Shown: piece after piece, positions 51,707 through 60,381 of the stretch
Numbering within the stretch: the stretch's first letter is position 1
Layout: each line of letters starts with the position of its first letter
NCBI RefSeq assembly: GCF_014216315.1
Contig: NZ_CP045703.1
Span: 62,001-126,000 of the forward strand
Origin: Streptomyces finlayi
GTDB taxonomy: Bacteria > Actinomycetota > Actinomycetes > Streptomycetales > Streptomycetaceae
Reading direction: 5' to 3'
DNA length: 64,000 nucleotides
Notes under the pieces: model-generated
Databases searched by the model: none
What the model was told of the DNA's origin: nothing
What the model saw: only the letters and a program-made list of their open reading frames with translations
Position numbers and translations under genes: made by a program

Positions 51707-52783
51707 TCAACGCCGAGTTGGCTGAGTGGCGTGCATTTCCGTGCGGCGGGTGGTGTCCAGGTGCTTACGCCGGGACACGTCCTCGGCGAAGCGGCGCCAG
51801 GCGTCCGAGCAGTGCCGGGCGAGTTCGGCCACGGACTCGGTGGTGTGCGGGGGTGCGAGTCCGCCCGTTTCTGCCAGGCTTCGTCGACGATGAAGTGGGT
51901 GTGCAGCCGGCGGACGAAGTCGCGCCCGGTGTCGGAATGGCGCAGGGAGGGGGCGCTGGCCAGCCTGCGCAGGGTTTCCAGTGGCCCGCGGGAGCGGGGG
52001 GACACCGTCGCCCCGCGGTGCGGGGCCGGTGCCGAACGCCTCGGCCATCCGGAGCGGCGGGAGCGGCGCGCTGTGAGCGGCGCCCTGCGGGGGCTCCGAG
52101 GCGTGCGCGGGCGCCCGTGGGGACGCGCTCTGCCGGCTGGGCGGAACCGGGTCCTCACCGCGGAGGGGCCGGCGCCGCACATCGTGCGCGGTGCCGAGTG
52201 AGAGGCCGGTCTCCCTGACGACGGCACGCAACGACAGCGCGGGACCCCTGGTCATCAGCTCGGCCGCGTGGATGCGGTCGAGGGGATGGGTTCTGCCGTC
52301 GGCGCCAGTGCGCATGTTCGACGGAGGAGATCCCGCGGCTGAACATACCCGGACCGAGGCCACGGTCTTCGAGTCGAGGCCCACGCAGGCGGCCACTGTC
52401 CGGTCCGACAGGCTCGGGTGGGAGGCGAGCAAGCGGCCCGGGGCCACCTTGCGCTCGGCCACCGACAGAGGCAGGCAGTGCGCGGCGTTCGCTGTCACCG
52501 AGCGCAGGAAGACCTGGTTCTCGGAGCTGTCGAAGTGCTGGACGTCGACCGTGTCGAGGCCCTGGAGCACGGCTGCGCCTATGCGGTGCATACCGTCCAC
52601 CACTCGCAGGGCGGGGCGGTGCACCAGCTCCGGCGTCAGCGAGGCGCAGATGGCCGCGAGCCTGCGCACGTGGGATCCGTCGATGCCGTTCAGGCGCGGT
52701 GAGTCCGCAGGGACGAGGTCGTCGATGCGGACGCGGTGCGTGGCGCGCTTCGGCACGGGCTGGGAATCGCCGACGCTTTTCAT
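51707..52783 (-). CDS. StrR-like regulator with a pair of compensating frameshifts (module B)
   Basis: 358 codons open end to end. Residues 1-220 match the module A StrR-like protein (VRIDDLVPADSPRLNGIDGSHVRRL, VVDGMHRIGAAVL, HPSLSDRTVAACVGLDSKTVASVR), and the last 45 match again (SVAELARHCSDAWRRFAEDVSRR). Between about 52015 and 51865 the conserved sequence (SPRSRGPLETLRRLASAPSLRHSDTGRDF) lies in a different frame, so about 50 residues are replaced by an out-of-frame stretch. The DNA-binding part is untouched; activity of the altered protein is uncertain. Starts at 52783 behind GGAGGCACC. Confidence 0.8.
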   Translation of the reverse strand: MKSVGDSQPVPKRATHRVRIDDLVPADSPRLNGIDGSHVRRLAAICASLTPELVHRPALRVVDGMHRIGAAVLQGLDTVDVQHFDSSENQVFLRSVTANAAHCLPLSVAERKVAPGRLLASHPSLSDRTVAACVGLDSKTVASVRVCSAAGSPPSNMRTGADGRTHPLDRIHAAELMTRGPALSLRAVVRETGLSLGTAHDVRRRPLRGEDPVPPSRQSASPRAPAHASEPPQGAAHSAPLPPLRMAEAFGTGPAPRGDGVPPLPRATGNPAQAGQRPLPAPFRHRARLRPPAAHPLHRRRSLAETGGLAPPHTTESVAELARHCSDAWRRFAEDVSRRKHLDTTRRTEMHATQPTRR

Positions 52784-53043
52784 GGTGCCTCCATAAATGA
52801 GACGAAAAGGCGCTTGCGCTCGCGGTTTTCCGGCGCAGAGGAATTTTCTGTGCGGCTGAAGAACACGTATCCGGACACGGAGCCTAGTGACCGTGGGCCA
52901 GAGGTTGAGGGTTCAGCGGAACCGATGCGGAGACTCCGGAGAGTTCATGTCGTTCTCGCTGCGACTTTGACCAGTTGTTTGAACACGCCCCTCGGCACAA
53001 CTTGCTTTCACGCCGCAAGGGCGTCCCGCTCCGAATCGACCGG

Positions 53044-53633
53044 ATGGAGAGTGAGTTGAGTAATCACGACCCGCAAGGCGCGCTCAGCGGCGAGGACCGC
53101 ACCATGACCCTCGAGGCGTACGCGGACACGATCATTCCGGGAGAGAAGCGCTGGGCCGGGGACCGCGCGATCGCAGGCGCGGCCACCGGTGGCGGCGCGG
53201 TCCAGGCAGGGCGCTCGAACTGCTCGCCTGGGACGCCACGGGAATCCACGACGGACTCGACGACCTGGCCCGGCTGCTCAACGACCACACCGAGGACTAC
53301 GCGAAGGAGCGGGGCCTCACGCTCGACCAGGACATGCCTCCCTTCGTGGCCCTGGGCTACGAGGACCGGGCCGAGCTGGTCCTGCGGCTGACGAAGCCGG
53401 GCCACCCGGAGAAGGAGTTCTGGGTGATGCTCTCGCTCTTCTGCAACATGGCCTTCGACTCGGCGGCACACCTGCCGACGGCCCAGGCCGTCGAGGAGGG
53501 GGCACCCGGGCCTCGCCACGATGGGCATCGGCAAGCCGGGACCTGACGGTCTGTACCCGTTCGAGGCCCACGGCTACGGCCGCGGCCTCGCCCGCCTGCA
53601 CCCCGAGACGACGCCCACCGGAAGCCCCGCATG
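53044..53633 (+). pseudogene. DUF5987-like gene with two frameshifts (module B)
   Basis: Reads MTLEAYADTIIPGEKRWAGDRAIAGAATGGGAVQAG in the first frame and, after a shift near 53205, LLAWDATGIHDGLDDLARL and EKEFWVMLSLFCNMAFDSAAHL in a second. After another shift near 53508 a third frame gives MGIGKPGPDGLYPFEAHGYGRG, ending overlapping the next ATG. Aligns throughout with 25325-25921. Not expected to give a functional protein. Confidence 0.88.
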
Positions 53634-53910
53634 ACCAGCACAGCCGAACGTACGGACGTACTCGTCATAGGCAGCGGTTCCGGCGGCGCGATCACCGCGT
53701 ACCACCTCGCGGCCGGCGGCGCCAAGGTCACCGTCCTGGAACGCGGAAACCCTGGCTGGAGAGCAGCGAGTTCGAGCACGACTACAAGCTCGGCTCCTTC
53801 TACACCCGAGCCTTCGACTTCACGGTCGGCGACGGAATGAGCGTCCTCGGCGGCAGCTGCGTCGGTGGCGGCAGCGTCGTCTACTTCGCCCGGTGCCGCG
53901 GGCGCCCCGC
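53631..53910 (+). pseudogene. GMC oxidoreductase, frameshifted and truncated (module B)
   Basis: Starts like the intact copy (TDVLVIGSGSGGAITAYHLAAGGAKVTVLERG), shifts frame near 53750 and continues SSEFEHDYKLGSFYTRAFDFTVGDGMSVLGGSCVGGGSVVYFA. Homology ends near 53910, about 95 residues into a 551-residue protein. The following 100 bases are unrelated to the module A sequence, so a deletion or rearrangement joins this to the small-protein/MIO lyase segment. Confidence 0.88.
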
Positions 53911-54011
53911 TTCTCTCACGCGCGGCCCGGGCCGGGCCAGCGCTCGCGCTCACCGCGGCCGGACCGCGTGCGCCTTCGGGGCCGCCGGTGCGGTACGCGG
54001 CCGGGCCGTGC

Positions 54012-54650
54012 TCACCGCGCGGCGGCCCCCTGCCGCCACCGGGCCGACGGGTCCGGCCGGGCCGTGGCCACCGGGCGGGCCCCTTCCCGGGTACTCGGCC
54101 TGGTGGGGGACGTGACCGATACTTCCCGGACCTCACCGTCCCCGGCATCCTCTGAACTGCTCCGGAACGGTTTGGGCCGCGCGCACCGGCATCGGTGCCG
54201 GGAGTCGTCCGCGCCCTCCTCCGGGGTGTCGACGACCCGGCCGATGATCTCCTCGATGAACCGGGCGGCGGTGACGGCCGGATACCCCGCCCCGGAACCC
54301 GCTTCCCGTCGCGCCTCGGCCAGATCGACTGCCGCCCGGATGTGCTCCGGGGCGGTCGGCTGCGCGTGGTGGTCGACGGCGTCTGCCGGGGCGGGGGCGG
54401 CGCCGGGAACCCCGGGCCGCGCGCGGGGACCAGGGCCGAACGCCCCCTGCTCGACGAACATCCGCACCAGTGCCGTGGCAGCGCTCTGCGCGGCGGACGC
54501 GGTGTACAGGTGGGACGCACGTGCCGCGGCGGTCAGGACCGTCTCGACCGGTGCCGCGCCGTAGGCTGCGGTGGACGGCGCGCCGGACCGGGCGGCCCGG
54601 CCCTCCGGATCGCCGTCCGCTCCGGGGACCCCTCGTTGGCTGCTGCTCAT
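54012..54650 (-). CDS. Small protein of a new paired family (B side)
   Basis: 212 codons, with ATG 54650 after GGAGG. The N-terminal half contains AATALVRMFVEQGAFGPG, shared with the 111-residue protein at 34657-34992, then a second helical region (PTAPEHIRAAVDLAEARREAGSG, FIEEIIGRVVDTPEEGA) absent from the A-side protein. The last 50 codons are low-complexity and overlap the region of the GMC break, so the natural C-terminus may have been lost. It sits directly downstream of the MIO lyase relic on the same strand. Confidence 0.55.
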   Translation of the reverse strand: MSSSQRGVPGADGDPEGRAARSGAPSTAAYGAAPVETVLTAAARASHLYTASAAQSAATALVRMFVEQGAFGPGPRARPGVPGAAPAPADAVDHHAQPTAPEHIRAAVDLAEARREAGSGAGYPAVTAARFIEEIIGRVVDTPEEGADDSRHRCRCARPKPFRSSSEDAGDGEVREVSVTSPTRPSTREGARPVATARPDPSARWRQGAAAR

Positions 54651-54751
54651 TCCCTGCCCTCCTGCTGGAGTTGGGTGCCGCATCCGCCGACCGGCGGCGC
54701 GAAAAGCGTGGCCGGTCCGGTCGCCGCGACCGGAGCGTCCGACCGGCCCTC

Positions 54752-55376
54752 TCACCGGAGCACCAATCCCGAGTACCGGCCGACCGCCCGCAGCACCTCG
54801 CCTTGTGCCAGGGCGCCGGCCATCAGTTCGATGTCCTCGACCATCGAGCGGTCCACTCCCAGCATCGGAACCAGGGACCGGACGACGTCGTACACCACCC
54901 TGTGCCGCCGGAATGCCCCTCACCGATGAGAGTGCTCGCCACGTGGGCCAGGGGTGTCGTGTCCCCGCCCGCGCCCAGGGAACCGACTTCCGGGACGGCC
55001 GGCGCCAATCTGTGGTTGAGGTGCCCTGCGAGCCGTTCGAGCACCACGGGACGCACAGCGGAGTACCCCTTGGCCAGCGAACACAGCTGGGCCACGACGA
55101 TGACCCTGGCTCGTCCTCGGGGAACAGCGGTCCGATGCCGGTGCTGTGGCTGCGGATCAGATCGGCCTGGACCTCGCTCTCCGCGTCGGTGCCGGTCTGC
55201 GCCACCGCGCCGTCGTCGCACGGTGTCACCCCGCCGATCGGCACGGCCTGGCGGACGAGATCCTCCAGCGCCTCCCTGCCGGCGCGCGCCTTGGCCACGG
55301 CGCTCCGGTCGAGGAGTACCCGCGCGCAGTCCTCGGCGACGTCGTTCCGGAGCACTGACAACAGCTCACTCCTCAC
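54752..55376 (-). pseudogene. MIO-family ammonia-lyase/aminomutase, decayed
   Basis: Three frames assemble into a shrunken histidine/tyrosine ammonia-lyase or aminomutase. The N-terminus (VLRNDVAEDCARVLLDRSAVAKARAG, then LIRSHSTGIGPLFPEDE) is followed after a shift near 55100 by LCSLAKGYSAVRPVVLERLAGHLNHRLAPAVPEVGSLGAGGDTTPLAH. After a large internal deletion and shift near 54915 comes the C-terminal VVRSLVPMLGVDRSMVEDIEL. About 200 of the usual 510-540 residues remain. The cofactor-forming Ala-Ser-Gly reads Ala-Gly-Gly. Enediyne clusters such as C-1027 carry an MIO tyrosine aminomutase (SgcC4) for beta-tyrosine, so this may be the relic of such a step. Confidence 0.85.
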
Positions 55377-55835
55377 GTCGTGCCACCACGCCGGCGGACC
55401 GGGGAGCGGCTGTCAGGTCCAGTCCGCGCTGCGCTGAACACCCGGAGGAAGCGTGACTTCGCCGGTTCCCTCCCTCATCGGCCGAAGCCGGGCGGCGCCG
55501 GACCGGGCAGCGGTTCCTGCCGAGCCGTTCCACTGTCGGTCGCGCACCGGCCCGGCCGCGTCTCCCCCCGTGCGCAGTCGTCGGCGGCCTCGCGTCCCCA
55601 GGACCGGGTCCGCGCCGGGGACGCCCGCCGGAACGCGGTCCACCTCTCCGCCTTCTCGTGCCGGCCGCCCCTCTGCGCCGCCCTCCTCCGCCGCACCGGG
55701 AATCGCGGAACTGGGTGACGACGGGAGATGCGTACGCGCTCGCCGACGGCGGAAACTCCGGGTAGCGGCGATGCCGCGCGACGGTTTTCGGACCTCCGGA
55801 ACCTGCCGTCCGAAGAACGGAAGGAATCGATCGAC
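55377..55835. other. Intergenic region before the SAM synthetase gene
   Basis: About 460 bp, GC-rich, with no ORF or repeat I can support. It separates the MIO relic (minus strand) from metK (plus strand) and should contain the latter's promoter. The only clear signal is the GGAAGGAA ribosome-binding site at about 55818. Confidence 0.4.
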
Positions 55836-57071
55836 ATGACTGGGAGACTGTTCACCTCGGAGTCCGTCACCGAAGGGCACCCCGACAAGATCGCCGACCG
55901 GATCAGCGACACCGTCCTAGACGCGCTCCTGCGCCAGGACCCGGCTGCACGGGTCGCCGTCGAGACTCTGATCACCACGGGCCAGGTGCACATCGCGGGC
56001 GAGGTCACCACCACCGCGTACGCGCCGATCGCGCAACTGGTCCGCGACGCCGTCCTGGAGATCGGCTACAACTCGTCGCTCAAGGGCTTCGACGGCGCCT
56101 CCTGCGGAATCTCCGTGTCCATCAGCGCCCAGTCCCCGGACATCGCACAGGGCGTCGACACCGCGTACGAGACGCGCACCGGCGAGGGACCGGCGGGAGA
56201 CGAGCTGGACCGGCAGGGCGCCGGCGACCAAGGCCTCATGTTCGGCTACGCCTGCGACGAAACCCCCGAGCTGATGCCGCTGCCCATCCATCTCGCGCAC
56301 CGCCTCTCCGAGCGCCTCTCGGCGGTCCGGCGCAACGGCACCTGTGCCTACCTGCGCCCCGACGGCAAGACCCAGGTCACGATTGAGTACGACGGGGACA
56401 GGGCCGTCCGGCTCGACACTGTCGTCGTCTCCACCCAGCACGCCGTCGGCATCAGCCTGGAGTCGCTCCTCACCCCGGACATCCAGGAGTTCGTCGTCGA
56501 GCCGGAGCTGAAGGCCCTGGCCGAGGCGGGAGTTTCCCTGGAGACCGACGGCTACCGGCTCCTGGTCAACCCGACAGGGCGCTTCGAGGTCGGCGGCCCG
56601 ATGGGCGACGCGGGCCTGACCGGACGGAAGATCATCGTCGACACCTACGGCGGCATGGCCCGCCACGGCGGCGGCGCGTTCTCCGGAAAGGACCCGTCCA
56701 AGGTGGACCGCTCCGCGGCGTACGCCATGCGCTGGGTGGCGAAGAACGTCGTCGCCGCCGGGCTCGCACGGCGCTGCGAGGTCCAGGTCGCGTACGCCAT
56801 CGGCAAGGCCGAACCGGTCGGCTTGTTCGTTGAGACCTTCGGCACCGAGACCGTCCCCGTGGACCGCGTGCAGCGGGCCATCAGCGAGGTCTTCGATCTG
56901 CGCCCGGCGGCCATCATCCGCGATCTCGACCTGTTGCGGCCGATCTACGCGTCGACCGCGGCCTACGGTCATTTCGGCCGCGAGCTGCCCGACTTCACCT
57001 GGGAGCGCATCGATCGGGCCGGAGCCCTGCGCCGTGCCGTCAGCGGGCTGGACGGACCCGCTGGGCCCTGA
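55836..57071 (+). CDS. metK: S-adenosylmethionine synthetase, cluster-linked copy
   Basis: 411 residues, full length. The signature TEGHPDKIADRISD is at residues 11-24, GAGDQGLMFGYACDETPELMPLP near 130 and GGGAFSGKDPSKVDRSAAY near 285. It makes AdoMet from methionine and ATP. Since Streptomyces has a housekeeping metK, an extra copy here probably boosts AdoMet supply for cluster methyltransferases or radical-SAM steps, none of which are visible in the window. ATG 55836 is chosen for GGAAGGAA about 10 nt upstream and because the protein starts normally there (MTGRLFTSESVTEGHPDK). Confidence 0.97.
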   Translation: MTGRLFTSESVTEGHPDKIADRISDTVLDALLRQDPAARVAVETLITTGQVHIAGEVTTTAYAPIAQLVRDAVLEIGYNSSLKGFDGASCGISVSISAQSPDIAQGVDTAYETRTGEGPAGDELDRQGAGDQGLMFGYACDETPELMPLPIHLAHRLSERLSAVRRNGTCAYLRPDGKTQVTIEYDGDRAVRLDTVVVSTQHAVGISLESLLTPDIQEFVVEPELKALAEAGVSLETDGYRLLVNPTGRFEVGGPMGDAGLTGRKIIVDTYGGMARHGGGAFSGKDPSKVDRSAAYAMRWVAKNVVAAGLARRCEVQVAYAIGKAEPVGLFVETFGTETVPVDRVQRAISEVFDLRPAAIIRDLDLLRPIYASTAAYGHFGRELPDFTWERIDRAGALRRAVSGLDGPAGP

Positions 57072-57327
57072 GGAGACCACGGCCGCGGACGACCCAGGCG
57101 CCGGCGGGGCCGGGACGGTCTCCGCGGGGGAGACGACGGGCGGTGCCGTATCGGTGCCATTTCTGGTGCCGCCTGGCAGTGCGACACCGTCCGGCGGCCC
57201 GGATGGCTCCGCAAGCCCGGTCCCGGGACCGCGGAACCCCAGATCCTGAGTACGCGGACGCACCGGTGCGCAGGACGAACCGGCGGGCAGGGGGCGCGTC
57301 CGTACTCCGTCCGCGGTGCCGGGCCGG

Positions 57328-58560
57328 TCAGACCTTGGCGCCCGGCACCTTGCCACGGGACTTGAGCAGGCACTCCGCCGCGAGGCGCCAGATGGTCGCC
57401 GCGAGGTCGATGTTGGACGACTCCTGGGCGTGCAGCGCGATCCTCTGCAGGCCGGCCATGCCCGCGTCCTCGTCGCCCTCGAGGATGCGCAGCTGGTTGT
57501 CCAGGACGTCGAGCCTGATCCGGCCCCGGTAGGACATCCGCAGTTCGGACTCTCCGAGTTGGCCGAGCAGGGCGCGGGCGTCCTCGAACCTGTTCTCGTG
57601 GAAGGCCAGATGGGCCTTGAGAGCGGTCAGCTCGTGTTCCATCGCGGAGGTTCTGGCGAAGGGCAGCCCCGCCTCCACTGCCTCGATGTACTGTTGGGCG
57701 GCATCAGGCTCGGGCGGGAACTTCTGCAGGTGCAGATCGGCCGCGGTGAGCCGCAGCCGCAACCACAGCGTCAGGTTCTCCCGGCTGTCGAACCGGTCGA
57801 GGGCCTGTTCCAACAGCTCTTGTGCGCGCGTGAAGTCACCCTGGCGCACCCGCACGGCGACCACGGTCCACATGGCCTCGGCCCACAGCCCGTCGCTACG
57901 GCCCTCGACCAGGGCGGCCAGTTCTTCGGTGTGCCGCCGGGCGTCGGGCAGCCGCCCCGCCTCGGCCTCCACGGAGACCAGCACGAGGAGGGCCTCGGCC
58001 ATGTCCTGCGCGGACAGCCCGTTCTCCTGGGCCAGCCGGTGGGCTGTGGTGGCCGCGTTGACGGCGGGGACGATCTCGCCGGACGTGCGCAGCGACCGGG
58101 CGAGCCGGGTCAGCGCCCTGCAGCGCAGTTCGGCCAGGCCGATCTCCTCGCTGAGTACGACAAGCTCGTCGAGGTAGGCGCGCTCAGTGGTGTTCTCACC
58201 CTGCCGGCGCTTCCACTGGGCGAGCAGCCACAGGGCCTGCCAGCGCAGCATCGGGTCCTGCGTCTGTGCCGACTCCAGTGCCTCGGCGAGCAGCCTGCTG
58301 GTCTCGTCCGAGTCCAGGGAGGTGGCGATCGACAGACTCTGTGCCAGGGACGTGGTCTGCGCCTTCTCGAACTCCGACGGGCTGATGCCCAGTTGGTCGG
58401 CGAGATGTGCCACGGCCCGATCCGTGGGCTGCCGGGCTCCCGATTCCAGGCGTGACAGGTATCCGGTGGACATGCCGTCGCCGGCGAGAACGGCCTGGGA
58501 AAGGCCTCGCTCGGTCCTCAGTTGCCTGAGCCGGCGTCCGAAGGATGGCTGTTCTAGCAC
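57328..58560 (-). CDS. XRE-family regulator with TPR-like C-terminal domain (RRNPP-like architecture)
   Basis: 410 residues. The N-terminal HTH (residues 5-55: FGRRLRQLRTERGLSQAVLAGDGMSTGYLSRLESGARQPT) is followed by 350 residues of helical repeats (RWQALWLLAQWKRRQGEN, RCRALTRLARSLRTSGEI, FTRAQELLEQALDRFDS, RFEDARALLGQLGES) like tetratricopeptides. This HTH-plus-TPR layout is that of peptide-sensing RRNPP regulators and of a large Streptomyces XRE subgroup. GTG 58560 is chosen since the HTH starts at once; the ribosome-binding site is weak. It is divergent from a carrier gene across a region rich in GGCAA/TTGCC elements, probably its operator. A C-terminal fragment of a paralogue is at 30653-30963. 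Confidence 0.88.
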   Translation of the reverse strand: MLEQPSFGRRLRQLRTERGLSQAVLAGDGMSTGYLSRLESGARQPTDRAVAHLADQLGISPSEFEKAQTTSLAQSLSIATSLDSDETSRLLAEALESAQTQDPMLRWQALWLLAQWKRRQGENTTERAYLDELVVLSEEIGLAELRCRALTRLARSLRTSGEIVPAVNAATTAHRLAQENGLSAQDMAEALLVLVSVEAEAGRLPDARRHTEELAALVEGRSDGLWAEAMWTVVAVRVRQGDFTRAQELLEQALDRFDSRENLTLWLRLRLTAADLHLQKFPPEPDAAQQYIEAVEAGLPFARTSAMEHELTALKAHLAFHENRFEDARALLGQLGESELRMSYRGRIRLDVLDNQLRILEGDEDAGMAGLQRIALHAQESSNIDLAATIWRLAAECLLKSRGKVPGAKV

Positions 58561-58639
58561 GTGATTGCCCCAACAGTGGATGGACTGGATACGTTCCCAC
58601 CGGGTCGCTTGCCATGCCTGTGGCACAACTTTTCTACCT

Positions 58640-58807
58640 TATGCCAGACGGTACCATCCCGTCCTTGTCCTTGGCAAAACGAGTGCTCCCGCAACCGGAG
58701 CGCCGAAGTCATCGACCCCCACTCGGGCCCAGTGAGGGTATGGAAAAGAGGTAGGCAAGTTGTTGCCAAATTAACTGCCAACGGCGTACGCTTTTTGGCA
58801 ACATGGA
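58640..58807. promoter_or_regulatory. GGCAA/TTGCC box 4 region between XRE regulator and carrier gene
   Basis: GGCAA-gttg-TTGCC at 58754-58767 within a GTAGGCAAGTTGTTGCCA context nearly identical to that at 30484-30501. Extra half-sites are ATGCCA (about 58641), TTGGCAA (about 58671), TGCCAA (about 58776) and TTGGCAA (about 58795). The density of sites between the divergent genes suggests the regulator controls both itself and the carrier gene. Confidence 0.65.
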
Positions 58808-58856
58808 GGGTCGGGCGCACTGGCCCCGTTCCGACGAAGCCCCAGGAGTGGCCCCA

Positions 58857-59177
58857 ATGCCTCGTGACCGCTCTGACGCCGTTGCGACGTCAGCCCTCTC
58901 CTCGCCGTCCGCCGCGTACCACGCGGCCGATACCCCGCCCCCCGCCGATTCGACCGACGAGGTGCGGGAGTTCATGGTCCGGACGTGGAGCGAACTGCTC
59001 GGCCGGTCCGACCTCACCGAGCACTCCGACTTCTTCGTCCGCGGTGGTGACTCGCTGCTGATCAACCGTCTGGTACGCCGGATCGGGGAGAAGTTCGGCG
59101 CCAAGGTGTCGCTGTACGACATGTCGCGGCGGAACCTGGTCGATCAGGTCGCACTGGTGCACAGCGCGCGGACGTAG
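58857..59177 (+). CDS. Discrete acyl/peptidyl carrier protein
   Basis: 106 residues. After a 35-residue disordered lead, a single carrier domain (EVREFMVRTWSELLGRSDLTEHSDFFVRGGDSLLINRLVRR) has the attachment Ser at 59052-59054 in GGDSLLI. It closely resembles the first, inactive domain of the tandem carrier at 30584-31573, where the Ser is Ala. Free-standing carriers of this kind load amino or aryl acids in enediyne clusters (SgcC2 in C-1027), but no adenylation or condensation enzyme is in the window. ATG 58857 is 8 nt after AGGAG; an upstream ATG at 58803 in frame lacks one. Confidence 0.88.
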   Translation: MPRDRSDAVATSALSSPSAAYHAADTPPPADSTDEVREFMVRTWSELLGRSDLTEHSDFFVRGGDSLLINRLVRRIGEKFGAKVSLYDMSRRNLVDQVALVHSART

Positions 59178-59714
59178 CAGCGCGCCGACGCGGCTGCCGG
59201 ATGCCGCCGACCGCCCGGCGGGGACGGCTTCGGGTCCGGACGTCGGCCTCCGGGCTGCGCCTGGACTGACTTCCCCGGCCCGGGCCGGCGCATCCGCCGA
59301 GGCGACGGAGTCGTCCCGGCGCCGGTCGCGTGGGGACGGGACGGCGGCCCGTGGGGCCGGGGTGAGGTCCGGGCGCGGATGACGGCGGTCCCGCGAGCGA
59401 GGACGGAAGACGTTCGCGGAGCGTCGCAAGGGCGTCATGGTGCGGGGTCCCTGCGGCCGATGACCGATGCGGGATGACGGGAGCGGTCGGCGGGGTGTCC
59501 GGGCCGCTCGGAGCCCGGCGTCCCCGGTGCGCCGGCTGGAGCGGCCGCATCCAGCATCCGCTCCGGGTGCCGGGTCGTGCCGGTGGCGAGCCCCCGAGTG
59601 ACGAGCCGGGAAGCCCGGCGGACCCGGGAGGACTCCGGCCGGTGGGACACCGCTGAGCGATCCGGCGGAACGGTCCGGGAGCGCCCTGCGCGGCGTCAAG
59701 ATCCCGCCCACAAT

Positions 59715-59771
59715 GGCAAGTTGCCTAAGTTTGGTAAATAGTTGCCAGCTGGAAGACCGCCTCGCTAGCTT
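59715..59771 (+). promoter_or_regulatory. GGCAA/TTGCC box 5 and promoter-like element
   Basis: GGCAAGTTGCC at 59715-59725 and TTGGTAAATAGTTGCCA at 59731-59747, then TAGCTT 18 bp after TTGCCA. Base for base this parallels the promoter of the exported-peptide operon (31580-31635). The expected downstream AhpD/SDR genes are missing; a short ORF with AGGAG starts at 59830. Confidence 0.6.
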
Positions 59772-60112
59772 CGGCCTCACGTTCGACGCCGGTACCAGTG
59801 CTCGCTCCACCGAATCCCGAGGAGTCCCGATGGCGAAGCCGAGCCGCTCGCGGGGCCGGCGGGACGAGGACGCGGACCCGCTTCTCCAGGCGGGCACGTC
59901 CGCGGAACCCGAGGCCGCTGGCCGGACGACGGCGGCTCGGACGTGTCGTCCGCGGCCCTCCGCCCGTCTCCGGCGCGTATGCCGATCAGCGGCGGGAGCA
60001 CCTCGGAGAGCTGGGCGATCAGGCTGGCGCGGAACCGCTGAAGGCAAGACCCCCATGAGCTACATCCGGCCCTTCAGGGCCACCCCGTCGAACACCTATA
60101 CGGAGGCTCCCA

Positions 60113-60207
60113 TGCGTACCGCCCTGCCCGCTGCTCAGCATGCCGACGGCCCCGGCAGTCCGATCCCCGACGGCCCCGGCGACCCCGGTGAACTCGACTG
60201 GCCCTGA
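60113..60207 (+). CDS. Short ORF ending in Trp-Pro, possible peptide relative
   Basis: 31 codons from ATG 60113, which follows GGAGG at short spacing: MRTALPAAQHADGPG then a Pro/Asp/Gly-rich tail ending ELDWP. Start (M-x-T-A-L) and end (acidic residue, then Trp-Pro) resemble the exported peptide at 31693-31854, and both lie downstream of the same type of box, but there is no signal sequence and the middle does not align. The frame is also open from ATG 59830 (AGGAG at 7 nt), which would give 125 residues. The surrounding 59178-60381 has no other supported gene. Confidence 0.3.
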
Positions 60208-60381
60208 TCCGTTGAGCCGACGCGCGTCACCTGCGCTGCGGACGGCCCGGCTCTCCCCGGGCCGTCCGGCTGCCGCGCGCGGTGTTCACGGCACGCCAGG
60301 AGATGAGCCGCAGGGCGCCCGCGGGGTCGTATAAGGCCGGGCCCCTAACCGCCTGGCGACAGATTCTGGAGGCGATCGCTG

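Noticed and set aside
59178..59700. Possible gene between the second carrier gene and box 5
   Set aside because: All frames are Arg/Pro/Gly-rich without ribosome-binding site or domain; nothing aligns to the SDR/AhpD genes expected by analogy with 31-33 kb.
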